Positions 1 through 14,500 of a stretch of DNA of 64,000 bases are shown piece after piece (position 1 is the stretch's first letter; every line of letters starts with the position of its first letter). This DNA is from Haliclystus octoradiatus (lineage: Eukaryota > Cnidaria > Staurozoa > Stauromedusae > Haliclystidae), in contig OU744450.1 in assembly GCA_916610825.1 (NCBI GenBank), positions 26,332,350 through 26,396,349 on the forward strand, written 5' to 3'. The translations under genes were made by a program, and so were the position numbers. The notes beneath the pieces were generated by a model that was given only the letters and a program-made list of their open reading frames with translations, made no database searches and was not told the origin of the DNA.

Positions 1-190
1 TAAGAGCAATGATGTTAACTGCTCATTATTGATCTCAGCCTCGACACTACAGATCAATTTCAGCAGATTTCATGGCTACGATTGTCAATGCGCAACGATT
101 CGCCACAGCTACACACAATACAATTCCTCTGCACCATTTCATCTGCCATCTGAATACGGTACTCATTCAGTAATGCCTACGGATGCATCT
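1..190. mobile_element. Family D element, right arm, cut by the window edge
   Basis: GAGCAATGATG, TTGATCTCAGC, ACAGATCAATTTCAGC and ATTGTCAATGCGCAACGAT match the right arm of the element at 43430-43620 in order. The left part would lie before base 1. Confidence 0.6.
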
Positions 191-429
191 TTTTCATTTG
201 AGAATTGTTATTCAAAAATTACAAGTGTTTAAGAAATTATGTACTTAAAATAAGAAAAAAATGCTTGCATGCATTGATTTTGAGAAAAAATTGTCTAATT
301 TTGTCTAGTGTGAAGCAGAAACATTTTCTGTGTCAGATTTTGAAATGGCCCCTTCAGAACGTCAATTAACATCCTATAATTATATTATACAAAATTATAA
401 ACTCGTCCAAGGGAGCAAAAAGAACCTAC

Positions 430-2501
430 CTTGAATGATTGTAAAAATGTCCATAGCAGAACACGAATCGTGTAACCACGACGAAGTAGTTTCACAAGAC
501 GAGCAGCACGAAACAATCGAAAGAGACTGGGATCGAACGGAATTGTATCTGGTGCCTGTAAACGAAAAAGAACGCTTAATAATAGATCCTCATTATAAGC
601 AAGCAGTTTTGTAGTGTAATGGTTAGGAAATTGGACCTCAGCCGGCAGGGTTCATTCTCTGGCAGTAGTACTATAGGTTGGCGTCAGGAAGGAAATAAAT
701 TGACTATTGAACACACACACACTTGAAAATACTTATCAGTTAACCAGTCACCCTAGCGGAAGAAGCATATTGCTAAAGCCCTGTTTTTTGTATGTATAGT
801 GAGAACTAAAATAATAAAATAATAAAATAGCATGAAATCAAATTGAAAATATTGGCAAGAGTATATCTCAATACCTCCGCATACAGTCAAACAAAAAATG
901 GATGCCTCAGAAATAATATTTGTAAAACCTACAGCATGGGTGGGTACCCTGTGGTTACACCATAAATTACTAAATCTAGCATGTTTCCTGTCTACAAAAG
1001 AACCCTCTCTGCTGTTTATTCAGAAGCCAAAGTATCTTGGCTTATGAGTTCATTGTTGAAATTGTAAAATTTATAGTTATGTGATCGTTTCGATGACCCA
1101 CATGATATACCCAGGGTACACCTTATATAATCATGCGTAGAGAGAAGAAAAAAGAGAGGGCTATACAGAGAAAAAGAGTATCTTTCGATGATATTGGATG
1201 ATTTATTACAGCACCCGAGCGTTAATTCTGATCATGTGATACTCACCATTGTCTTTGAAAAGACATAATCAAGTAAACTGCCAAGTACAATGATGAAATC
1301 AAAAACATTCCAACCGTCACGAAAGTAGCTCTGGAAAGTTAGAAAAACAAAACACGTAATGACAATGACATGACACTATCACAGAGTGACAGTACGATAG
1401 TGTGGCAGAGTGATGGTAGGACCTTATAAATGTAGACAATGTCAAAAGTAATACCGTAAGTGAATAACATCATGACAATTGACTATGAATTATAACAACA
1501 ATTCCGAATAATTTACCTTTCTGAATGCAAACAATTTCAAAACACATTCACCAGTGAACATGAAAGTAAATATTTCATTGAGAAGATCGAGAAAGTTTCT
1601 GTATTCTTTTGGTTCATTGTTAAACTGTGAAGTCAAGTAACATAAAAGCCTTATAAATATATATACTATTAACACAGGGAAGATGGTTGTACAATATTTC
1701 AATATACTGTACCATGCTTGACTAAAGTCGATTAACACTGATTAACATTAATTGATACATATATATATATATTAATTTTTGTCCGTGAAGCAAATGTTTT
1801 TGTAATTAGCTTAGTTTATATTACTCGTTGTCACATTCGTTGACAACCCAGTCTCAGTGTCTTTTTGCTATACGAATAAGTATAGTGCTTTAATTAAGTA
1901 AATGGAGCACATTTCCATATGCATAGCTATATGGCGCACGAAAGGGCACGTAAGGAGAAAACGAGAAGGCATCAGAAACTCACCAGCCGCAGGAGCGGCA
2001 AATGATTTTCCCTTTGCAGTTTTCTTCTGCATAAATCGAATGCACCCTAAGCCATGACTCACATGGACTGCAAGCCAACTTTCTTGTAAATAACTAGCAC
2101 GCTGTTATAAACTTTTGCATTATCTTCTTATAAAAGCAAGGTGATATATTTTTAAAGTCCTAATCAAATTGGAAATTCTCAATGGTGACGGAAACTTCGA
2201 ATTGTAAGTTTTACCGCGTTTTAGAATTCTGTTTCGTGTTTATGTGATGATCTGGCATCGTATCTCTAAACCAATCAGATTGATAGAATCAATTTCATTA
2301 TAACATAAACTATATTATATACCATATATAACTTACCTTCAACATGAGAATCATCGTATTACCAGCAATGAGAAACATGATGAAATATTCAAATGGCGAA
2401 GAATCCACTAATTGCCACACTTTGTATTGTAACGTGTTTGGATCTTCTGGCATAAACCTTTCGACTGGTTTTGCAATCATAGCGAAACGAAGACAATCAC
2501 G
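430..2501 (-). CDS. Cav2: III-IV linker and domain IV S1-S4 (window edge)
   Basis: Exons, minus strand: 2501-2337 (III-IV linker and IVS1, [14 protein letters not shown]), 1624-1517 (IVS2, [16 protein letters not shown]), 1330-1247 (IVS3, [18 protein letters not shown]), 555-430 (IVS4, [16 protein letters not shown], then [15 protein letters not shown]). The last donor is AAG|GTAGGT at 429. The next exon (S5) is not found in bases 1-429, so the gene continues to the left. Confidence 0.93.
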
Positions 2502-5500
2502 CTGTTGATTCCAATTCAAGAAGAAAGTCAAAATATGCTCTCTTTAGTTTCAATGCTATTAATACAGCTCAACTGAGACTTGATTTGTTTAACGTTTAAC
2601 CTGAAGTAACTGATTTGAGATTTAAATTGCCCTCCATAAAATGTAAGGTAATAAAAGGAGGTTTCTGAATTCAAAAGCAAATTAACAAAATCGTCAGATA
2701 AGCGAAAAACACCTACACAATCTGAGACCCGGGGGTAGCACCATGTGTACATGCAAGACATGGTTGTTTCATTTTGTCTTAATTAAGAGAATAATAATTA
2801 CATAGAGAGAAATAATATCCCAAAATTATATTAATTTTGAAAAAGATACCCTAAAATTTGAAAAATCACATAAAATACATCCTAACTTTTGATTTTTCAA
2901 TTTTTTACAGATAAAAAACCAAAACTTTGCCCAGTCTTGAATGTGATACTGTACCCCATTTTATTTTAGAATCTCAAAAGGAATACTTATGCAAAGAGTC
3001 ACGTCTCCGTATAGGGATAGTATGTGAGTTACCCCCCGGATCTGAGACAGCTCATTCACGGAACAGCTTTCGTGATATCTTCCTTAATATCGATTCAGAC
3101 CTTACCAAACAGATGAAACTACTTAGTCTCTCTTACAGGGCAAACACAAATAGACAACAAACCACGTGTTGTCTCGTTTTCATACCTGGTTTCGATCAAG
3201 TTCACAATCTCCTTGATCAGCCTCTCCTTGTTCTTGAAATGTTAAAATAATCAAAGCCACGAAAATATTGATAAAGAAAAAGGAAAAAATAACAACGAAG
3301 AAAATAAAGAACAGAGCCACTTCAACTTTATTATTTAAAAGAGGACCACGGTCGATGGCTGTGCTGTCGATAGCTGCTTGCATAACACTAACAAGGAAGA
3401 GAACAAAAACAAATTAATTATTACGAAGATTGTGGTATTAAAGCTTTTGTCAACAAAGATGGGTAATCTCTGCAACTCGATGCTCTGTGATCCAGCTAAT
3501 GCATGAATGTATAAATTAATTATTCACTTGAATTCCAGAGTTTTGGAACTCAAAAACATCAAACAATTTTTTGGATAAATCATATGAAATTCTACGTATG
3601 AACAAACTGTACCATAAATTCCAAATATCCGCGCTTATATCAGTAATATTAAACGTACTCATTTAATTTACATGATACACAAACTATAGAACCATTGATT
3701 TACTCACTTTGGCCACCCTTCACCCGTCGATGACGTAAACAAGGTCAACATGGCTTCAAATACATTATCGAATGTAAAATCACGTATGAGCCATTGGCGT
3801 TTCACTTCCTGAAAAGTTGAAAATAAAACATTGCTCGTAGATAAGAATTAAGAGTCTCTAGCCCCACAGTCTATAAGACTCAACATTTCATTTTAGCCTC
3901 ATTTAGAAATTGATCGAGATTAACAGCATATGTAATGGAGCCGAAAAATCACATCATTTGGCTCAATTTAGATCCAGAAAACATTGTGCATGTAAATCTC
4001 TAATAAAATCAGACATTTGCATAAAACAGAATTGAATATATTATCATCACAGCATAAAACCATTAGAAGTCATATGGAATTGTTATCATGATAACAATAC
4101 GATTAAAAAGAATCGGATTAATTACCTCAGGATGATGTGGATCCATAGTAGGATAATCCAAATACGATCCCCTGCAGAAAATTAAATTTCAAAATTGTTA
4201 AATCGTCTCTGTCTATAAACACAATAGTAAAAAGGAAGATGAATTTTTAAACTGATTCAAAACTTACTGGCATGTTGCTTCTCTATCTTTAGATGCATCA
4301 TTGCAGTAAAAAGATTTACCCTGTAGAAAAATCAAATAATAAATTCGCTGTTACTAACAATCCAATTGACAGTTTTCCTTAAATTCAGAATATCCTTTCG
4401 CTTGTTGTTTAATAGAACTCATGGTTATAAATCAGTTGATAGTTTTCAAGTCAATTGAGGCATTATTGACTATATTATGTATAATATAATATATTACATT
4501 TTCAGTTAACTACAGATAATATAACTGATAGTCAGCCCGTAAACACAAGTGATTGTTCATTTAGGGAAGATATGAACAGATTTACAGAGAAATACAAACA
4601 TGTGTGCACCCCGGACGAGGAATCGAACCCCGGCCTCCCGCACAGAGTACGGACACTCTGCCACTGTGCTACCAGTGAACACCTTATTGTATTGACCATT
4701 TACATAACTGACTGCTTTATAGAGGTGACCGTTATACCAGGTTCTAGCGTGTTACATTTTTTTTATTGAATTTCATATTCAACATACCGCAAATAACTGT
4801 ACACCAATGACAGAAAAGATAAACAAGAAGAGAATTGTAATAACTAAAATATTGATGACATTCTTTAACGAATACAACATGCATTGGAAGACAGCCTACA
4901 ACAGAACATGATTAAATACATGATAATTTGAATACAAAGGAGAATAAAAATATAACATTTTTAGATATAGATCAGGTCATGCATCAAATAATTTTCCTTG
5001 TATAGAGCTGACAAAATATCATGAGGTCAAAACTAAATTACAGACAACTATTTTTCCGTATTAGAATAATTAATTTGTAACAAACGAAAGCGATAAAAAA
5101 TACTGGATATTTCGCTATTTGTTAAATTTCCGTGCAATTGTATTTGATAATTTCCTTTGTAAACTGAAACTTTATATGTAGTCGTAATTTATACTTTGTA
5201 TTTATATTAATTTATGCTTATAATTTGCTTTGTATTAATTTCTGTACTTGATGATGCCATACAGATATGATATGGCGTAACGTTGAGAAACCCGTGTTTT
5301 TAATCGCTTTCATTTGTTACAAATTTAATTAGCAATAATTTATTAATTGTAATAATTAATGATGGGAAAAACAGAACTGATGGGTGATGTTTAGATACAA
5401 TTTTCAGTGAATACATTTGTATGGCAGTTTGTATTTGAAATGATTGAGATACTAAACCTCCTGTTTCCTTCATTTGAAGCATGGTTGATTTACACTATTC

Positions 5501-8500
5501 AGAATGTGGGAACAGCATCAACGGGTAGAAAGATTTACCTGTGCAAATCAGTTTTCTACCGATGATTCAAGATATCCGCTTGAGAGAAGAGAATGCATAC
5601 CTTTGTTTTAACTGGTCATGACAGGTTATACATTAAGAAGGGCTGCCTGATTTGAGATTGTATTGCAACAGGCCTTACCTTTAATTTCTTCGCTTTATTT
5701 ACAGCTTTCAAGGGACGCAAGACACGGAGAACTCTCAAGACTTTTACGATTTTTTGAGATTGTGGAGAACTGTTCTTATCACCACTGATAATAATAATAG
5801 AAATAATAAAAATAATAAAATTATTTAAATTCATGACAGTCGCATTGTATCATTCGTGCTTTTTAGTTTGTGGAATGCAACATATCAATTTATAATTCTA
5901 TTGCTCGTGCAAAATGGGAAAATGATGATCGTTTGAAAAAGGACCATTACGCTTTGCTACTGTGAACACGAAACGAATCGCTTGCGTTGATAAATATTAC
6001 ATACGCAATACACCAACAAATGCGTATATTATATTCAACGAATATATGGATAGTTTAAAAAACGGAATCTTATATATAAATTGCAATTTACTCTCTAAGT
6101 TAATCTCTGTATATCTTAACCAATTAAAATCCAATATATTTGAATTGAAATATGAAGGGTAAAGTTTCTTTTCTTACCTCAACACAAGAGACGCAATTGC
6201 ACAGCTTACAACCAATGCATCGATGAAATTCCAAGCATCACGGAAATACGATCCAGGATGAAGTATAATACCGTAATTGATAACCTATTCAAGTAAACGA
6301 AGAAGAGTAGAACAAATGCTACCTGGAGTTTCAATCTGATTTTGCTAAATTGTTATATATATATATATATAAATAAATAGAGTCAATGACTACACATTTT
6401 TTTCTGTTACTTAAAAAAATGTGTAGTCATTGACTCGATTTATTTATCTACTGTTCTGTCATTTACTGACATTTACTGTAACACTGCGATTGGATCAACA
6501 ATCAAGTAATCAATATATATATATATTTAGAATATTTGTACTATAATAATTTTAATAAGAATAAGAATAATAAGAATAATATGCAAACCATTTAAGAGAG
6601 TGCTCAATACAGTTAAGTAGAGCTGTGTATAAATGGAACAAAGATTAGTCAAGTTTTACCGTGACTCTGATTTTCGCGCTTGTGCGCTCTTCAGACGGAA
6701 TTGATTCTAAATCGCACAAGCGCGAAACTCAGAGTCACAGTAAAACTTGACTAATCTTTGTTCCATTTATATATATATATATATTCAAAATACCTTGACC
6801 AAAACTTCAAGTGCAAATATTGCAGTAAATATAAAATCAAAATAGCGTAGAACCTGTCAAAATTCGATAAAATGAAATCATGTTAATGAAATAAATACAA
6901 TTATACATACCCGGGGGAGCGGGCCCTCGTATTTATATTTGCATCCGAGTATCTGAATGTTGTCATCATGGTTGTCATCTATTTACGTGAGTCAACCTTG
7001 TGTTTATTCTAGCAATATAACGACCTTCCAAAGGATGAATTATTTTTATATGATAACAATAAATATAACATACGTGGACATTCTCACAAACTTAAAGCCA
7101 AAGCAATACAGCATGTTAATACATCATTTTGTACGATCACCAACCGACGGTCATTCCGGTGTGGAACTCTTTACCCGAGTAAGTGGTTAGCGCAGCCTCA
7201 CTTGCTGTTTTTAAATTTAGTTTAAATAGCGTATCATTAGCACGATTTAAAAAAATATATATCATTCATTCATTCAATATTCCTATAAATGGTTCGTAAA
7301 TACACAGATCATTTTCTGTATAAGATACAGTATGCATGTTGTATAAGCATATTACATGATATGCTATCAATGAGTCACACGTATTGCTAATTGAAACAGT
7401 ATATTTTCTTTCGTTGCGATAATCAGAAATTTAAATAGAAAATCGAAGCATGTGCGAACCACGACTGGAAAATAGCCATTCTATAATTATGATATACAGT
7501 GTAAACTGTAGATAAACTTGACCATTATAGACAGGTGGCCTTTATATACAGGTCTGATTCAATAGAAAACACTATTTTAGACATTGCAAGAGTGACCACT
7601 ATAGACAGGTGGACGCTTTAAAGAGGTGACCGTTATAGCGGGTTTGACTGTATAACCAAATATCTTACTTGGAAACCCGGACACATACGCAGATTTCCGC
7701 ATTCATACGTATATCAGATGTTCATGTACAATGCGTAAAATATTATCACACATACTTTGTTAACTTGAGCGTCTTCGTTGACAGTATCTTCAATGGCTAA
7801 TAGACCACTGCTAATTAAAATGCATGCTAATATCACATTGTCAAAATGTTTGAGTGTGACTAACCAATGACAGAACACACGTGTCCTACGAAACAAAGAG
7901 AAAACAATAAATAAACAATATGTAAAATTGAGTTGAAGCTCAAATGTTCTTGACCTTGACTTTCTAGAAACGTCAGTATGAAATGTTCCAAAGTAGAAAA
8001 GTAAACCGGAAATGTTCCTACAGTCGAACCTGTTACAACGGTTACCTCTATACAGCGTCCATCTACATATCTATAGGGGTCATTTTTGCAATGTCTAAAA
8101 TTGTAATTTCTATTTCATCAACCCTGTATATAAAGGTCACCTGCACATAGTGGTCAATTTATCTGTCTCTTATCGCGCTATTATTGCTGGTTTCACTTTG
8201 AAATGTTCTCAAATAGTGTTCTTAAATTATCCAGAATCTCAGCTACAAAGCTTTACAGAGTGTGTTCTTATAAAAGAAGATTGTAGAGTACAAAAGACCT
8301 TTCGACTATTGCTGAAATCACCATCTTGTAAGAGCGACCACATATAAAAGGCTCTTGAAAGATCAATTTCAGAGTTGATTTAAGTTTCAAACTTGCTGTG
8401 ACTACCACAAGGACACTGAGAAATTTTCTTGCTCTGCTCGCTATAATATCAAAAACATGTGCTCGAACAAAGAACGTATCAGAACCCAGCAAAAAAACTT

Positions 8501-11500
8501 GACGAAACCTCAACTCAACCTCAAGAACATCAACCTCGCCATCGTACACTAGATTGACGTGGCTTCTGACAAGAGTGATTTCATGTCTATAGATCATTAT
8601 CTGAGTTAATGTATTTAAAGAAGGCATAGATACCTAAATTTAAATGATAATTGATTAGGATGATTAGGATCAAAATGAAGACATAGGGTTTGAAAATCAA
8701 GATTAAATTACCCAATAGGCCTACTCTATACTTACGGTAGACGTGGGAAGCAGATGAATAATGTATTAGTTTGAAGCATGGCTGTTTCAGGTTGCAATTC
8801 ACCAGTCATTCGACCAGGATTCTTTAAATTCTTTAACACATTATCACCAGGTCGTGCATGACCATCTGTAAATGATCAAAACAGATGGTAAGGTAATTCC
8901 AGTTAATCAAAATCCGTTTAGTTACGTCATATTATTGGCTTCATGTCATCATTTAAGAGAGTTATAGTATGCGACGAATAATGATTGACGTCTGTCTCGA
9001 ACATTATAGCACTTATTTAGAGACCATTACGTCATATAGTCAATGACTAATGAGTGTAACAGATGTCACTCAAACCAATTGAAAAGCTTTAAAATATATA
9101 ATACTGCAGTTTTATTCAGTAATTAATTAATAGAGGATGAAAACACACGATTTTCAATCTTATGAAATTAGTAGAAATAATTATAGATTATGAGGTCTGG
9201 ATAATACAGCACGTGCACAAAATCGTTTGAGGGCATGAATTTTGTAAAATATCTATAAAATATTTGTAAAATATAAATACGGGGAGCATTCTTCAAAAGG
9301 GGCATTGAGAATCCATGTTAAGTACATTTAATCCTAAAATATTCAATCCAAACACACTCTGGAATCGACATTGGATTGACTTATCTATGAACTGATTTCA
9401 ATACTCTTGAATTTTGTAATTAATAACCCTAATTTTTAATCATAATTCTAACTTGAAAATGGTTAATGTTGAGCCGCAATGTTGTTCAAAAAAATTGTTG
9501 ATGACATTGATGTTTAAAATAAATTGCAGTTAATCTAAATATGTCAGAAATTTATAACTTTTTCATACTCTTTGAAAATGGACGAAGGAAGGAACTATAA
9601 TGACGATAGAAAAACTGTTAGTAAATAGTATCTGCTTTTAATTAAATAATGTTTTATAAATAATAAATAACATATCTTTCCAGAATTATAGAGTTCAATG
9701 TAATTCTTTTGATTTACCTTCTTCTACGTCTGAGTCAAATTCATTTGAAGGATCAGAGCGAGCAGTTCGTCCATTCTGCGTGTATAAAAAAAACATGATA
9801 TTAACTATTTATTTTTATAAAAAGCTTCTTTGGAATAACTTTGATAAGAAAAGTGGACGAATATAGTTTTTGAATTATTAATCATATCGAAATTTTGTTA
9901 ATATGAATAAAAATTTAAAACCATATTCGTTGACTTTTATTATCACATTAACCACCTACTTTCCTAATATCGATCATTCGTAAATGATTAAATTAGCATA
10001 AATGTGAGATTATCGGCAGAGACTGTGGAAGGGGAATCATTTGTGCAGTTTCGAGACATTCATAATGGAATGTGGATTTCATCCCAAAATAATATGTATT
10101 TCTCATAATTCCAAATATGAATGATTTTCTATGCATAATATCTACTCATTTTGTTCTTATACTTTTTATCATAATTAATCTTGTTTTACAGAGGTGGCCT
10201 GAAACTCCGAGTAACGGGAAGGCTTTTGGGGGTGTCCTATTCTAGGGAATACTCGATCAATAGACATAAAATGAGTAATAAATGGTTCTTACCTCACGAC
10301 CCCTATACAAGAAAAAAGAAAGAAAAGAAATTAGAAAAGAAAAATGAGGACTGTACTACATAGTACACTTATGGCACAGTTCTTCTAAACAGGACAAAGA
10401 TATTCTGTCAATATGAATGATACATATGATCATTCCTAACTTCTTCTTTAAAGATTTTACTATGATACCAGGGCTAATACTGCTGCTAAAGCTGCTAATC
10501 AGATATATTGAATTAAACAGCTTCGTTTGCATTCTTAACTTGGAAACTAGTCTCAGCTGTTCATAACAGATTTCTATAATTTGGAACGATAGATGTTCAA
10601 TTGCTTATACATCCGCGTGTCTTCTTTTCCAATCTGAGATAAAACTTCTGATTTCATGCAAGAGGATGAACATTCTATTCTATATATAATATTCTTTTTT
10701 ATCTAAAATTGAGCATTTTCATATGTATATCAGAGTCTAGATTCAATATAATTATTTTTTTAATTTCTTATTATATTTTGGAGCATAAACTTTGTTTAAA
10801 AACAGTCCTTACGTCATCGGTGAAGGTACTTTTGGTGCGTATTTTTCTTTGATTTCTTTTTGTCGTTCTTCTCTTTCTTCTTCCTCCTTCTTTTCATCTT
10901 CACTTAATTGATCAGCATTTGTGAGATTATCAACAGCGATAGCAAGAAACACATTCAATAAAGTATCTGTATTATAATTGTTAAGGTATCAATTAACACG
11001 TAAATTGGCTTATCGTGCCGACCATTTCTCGAAAACAAGCTTTGATGCTCTTGTAGGATTTTAATTAACGACCATTCTATATGATCCCCGGGGGGTAACT
11101 TCCATACTTTTGGTATACAGGGACGTTCAAATATTAAAGGGTACCTTTTTCAAAATCCAGGAAAAATTTTTAGGGTATGCTTAGTCATGAAAATTTTTTG
11201 AGGTATCCTTTTGACGCTTTTGCAATTTTTTCATTCTGCAAAACAAATTCTGCCTATAAATTTTTCTTTTTTCACTTTGTTTTGGTTAAATCTGTCATTC
11301 ATAAAAATATATTTGGGGTATCTTTTTCATCATGTGGAGAATTTTTATGGTCATTCTGCCAAAGTTCCATTTGAACGACCCCATCGAAGCGCAATGGAAG
11401 TTACCCCCCCCCCCCCCCGGTATATGATACTCCGAATCATATAGTCAGTTCACAACAGCTCCAAAAATAATTACAAAATATTGGCGTAAGTGAATGTCTC

Positions 11501-14500
11501 ATCCTTTTACTTACCATTTTCAATATTTTTTTGATAAATATAGCACACAATGATGCCAGATATCAAAAATCCGAAATCACTTTGAGAATTGTAGAAGTAT
11601 AATACCTGAATATAAATTTTGGAGAAACAATTTATCTTTATTCTCGCATAATTTCCAATCAGCATAAGAAGAAGGATTATGAACCTTCAACCATTAGCCT
11701 TTTTAAAATGTTAGATTCTTTTGAGGACGAGGAAAAAGTATAAAGAAAAACTCTCTTGATTCTATAGAGGGTCATAAATACTCCAGGATGAATTAATTTC
11801 TTCATTTGAGACATTTTTGAGCAAAATAATAAAGGCGATAATGGTTTAAGAAAACTTTTGCTCAAAATAAGAAAATAGGCATGAACTGAGTTCCGTTTTC
11901 TTGGTTCTTGATTTAAGAAACAAATTGTTTCGAGAAAATGTTATTTTGTTTGAAGAACAAGGATTTTTTGTGATAGACGCACAAGACACATTTGTGCTTA
12001 AAATTAGATAATGTTTTCTTGGAATGACACATTTTTGCTTGAAACAAGAATATAAACACTCATTGTTCACATAGCTAGAAAATATTATCTTATCGTACGT
12101 AAAAAAGTTTTTAATTTTACGGTTATTTGGACCCGAAAAATTCTCAAATTAAGAAAATAGCCTTCAACCACAAATACAAAAAATATAGATTCTCATGTGG
12201 ATGAATGACAGGAAAGATGACATTCAAGTGTCAATTCTATTATTCCTAATTATTCTTTTTATGAAAAGATACAATTACCAAGAATGACCAATAAAACGAA
12301 ATAAAGAGACATTGCTAGACCTTTGGCATCAAGTGGTCCACCATTGGCTAAAACACCATCGTACATCACTACATTCCAATCTTCACCAGTTAGAATCTGA
12401 AAATTAAGTAATAACAAATGCTGTGGAACCTTTTGACGCTGGTGAATAAATATGACGTTATAGTCTTGTATAATCCTGTAATCTGATTGGTTGGTCCATG
12501 TGTTTGGAAATTCTAAATGATAAACCCTGTTCAAAATTATTGAAGGATTATATTATTTGATTTCAGCCAGATGCGAACAAAAAACATTTGATGTTTGCAA
12601 TAAATATGCTACGTAAAAAATGGGTGACCTCATCACGCAGGCAACATTTGCCGGTTTATATATCAAAATGATCTGAATGAATTATCGAGTGACGCATTTA
12701 ATACTTACAACATTGACAGAATGAACTTTCAATAATTATAAGTAGTAATTCAAAATGTGACTATCAACAAACATCAAGTAACAGCACGGGTAACAATTTT
12801 TCAGTGTACATTTGAAAAAAGATTATGGATAGATTATCAGCGCTTTTGCCAAGAGTTGTGCGCAGAGAACCCTGATTTGAACGAACTCCAACCACTATGA
12901 CAATATCCGATCAAGAAGCATCCAACTGACAAAGTACTACATAAAATCATCATTAAATACGTAAAATTGCACCTGAAATACTGCTAACATGGCATTCCAA
13001 AAATCATCAAAGTTTGTTCGAGGTGGTGGAACTTTGTATGCGAATCTAGAAACAGCAATCATTTATTTCAAATTTTAAAAATACAACGACAATAATGCTC
13101 AATTAAAAATGGATTTCCCATATATGAGGAATATCCCGCGATTGCAACGTTCTTGAACGGGAAAAGCCATCCATTTATCCAAAAAGTATTTTGACGCATG
13201 CCTTCGAGATTGAAATTTACGTTTAGAAATGAAGCACATTGAATAATATGCCTATGGATTCCATAAGAAATGGCGCTATATAATTGCATATTATTATTAT
13301 TACTATTATATTATAAGTTGAAACAAATCCCAAATTTGTATATCTACATAAATGAGAGGCATCAAACGATCTTTCAATCCCGTTGGCTGATCTAATAGTT
13401 CTGTTGAGGATTGTTCTATGCCTACTGTTTATCATAATGTATTTCATTTGTTAACTGTAAAGCTTGCGTTTGTAATCACGTATACCTTGTAAATGTAAAT
13501 CACTGTCTGTAATGTATTAACTCTCTTCGTGTCTGCCCTTCGTGGCGACAACATCTATATTAGCAAAGCTGGTCCACCTTCACAGAGGCTCTGTTTATCA
13601 ACGGTCATATTAACCCTCATTCATCTTCTCCCTGTTGGTGGTCAGCTACAGTTATTATTATATCAATTACATCTATATCAGAATCTCCTATGTACGCGTG
13701 TGGTAATTAATAGTCATCGACTCATTCCACCCGCTACAGAAGCAGATCTAAGACAACAAATCAATGTTGGCCACAAACGTGATAAACTTCAGAAATTAGT
13801 TACGTTATTGATAATTAGTTAACTTTTGTGTATAAAGAGTATACTCCAGAAGTAAACCAGCAGGCTTAATTTTCAAGTAAATAAGCAAAGTCAATGATGA
13901 AACACCTGTCAAGGACCAGCCTCATCATGTGATTCAATCAATAACGTAATTGTTATTCCATCGGGACTGCGAATGCGATATGCATTGAGGTTGTCACCAT
14001 CCTTAAATTCGTTAGCATGGACTTCGGTCTTCATATGTGATGAAATATCTCTGATGAATCCTTTAGCAGGGACGAAACAAGTGTTATACGAGCCTCATCA
14101 ATAAATTTAGTACATAGACGATAGCGACTCTATAGGAGACTATGCATTCAAATCAACAGCTTAGTCATAGTATACATATTTTACCTTATAAATGTTTCAG
14201 CAATAATAAGATGGAGAGAAATACTTACGTTCCACCGAAGAGTTGCATGCCAAGAAGAGCAAAAATGACAATGAACAAAAAAAGTAGAAACAACAGACTC
14301 AGGATTGATTTCATACTGCTCAATAATGAAGCAATTAGATTTTTCAACGATCCCCAATATCTAGAAGTAAAAAAAATGAAAACATCATCATTTAACGATA
14401 CTCTGCACAATGTCGAGAAAAATATTGAGCGAAATTATAATCTTATAATAATGTTGAATTATATTACAATTCAATAATTTTATTTGGAACGAATTGTTGT

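Noticed and set aside
4593..4684. tRNA gene on the minus strand
   Set aside because: The T arm and B box are good, but the anticodon loop is 6 nt and the acceptor ends do not pair well, as expected for a SINE head rather than a functional tRNA.
12273..12279. Earlier donor (CTTG|GTAATT) for the Cav2 IIS6 exon
   Set aside because: It keeps the frame, but would change the conserved GNYTLL to GDTLL; the later GTATCT donor restores the conserved sequence.
13529..13822. 97-codon plus-strand frame in a Cav2 intron
   Set aside because: No known domain, no supporting splice context; it may be decayed repeat sequence but I cannot assign it.
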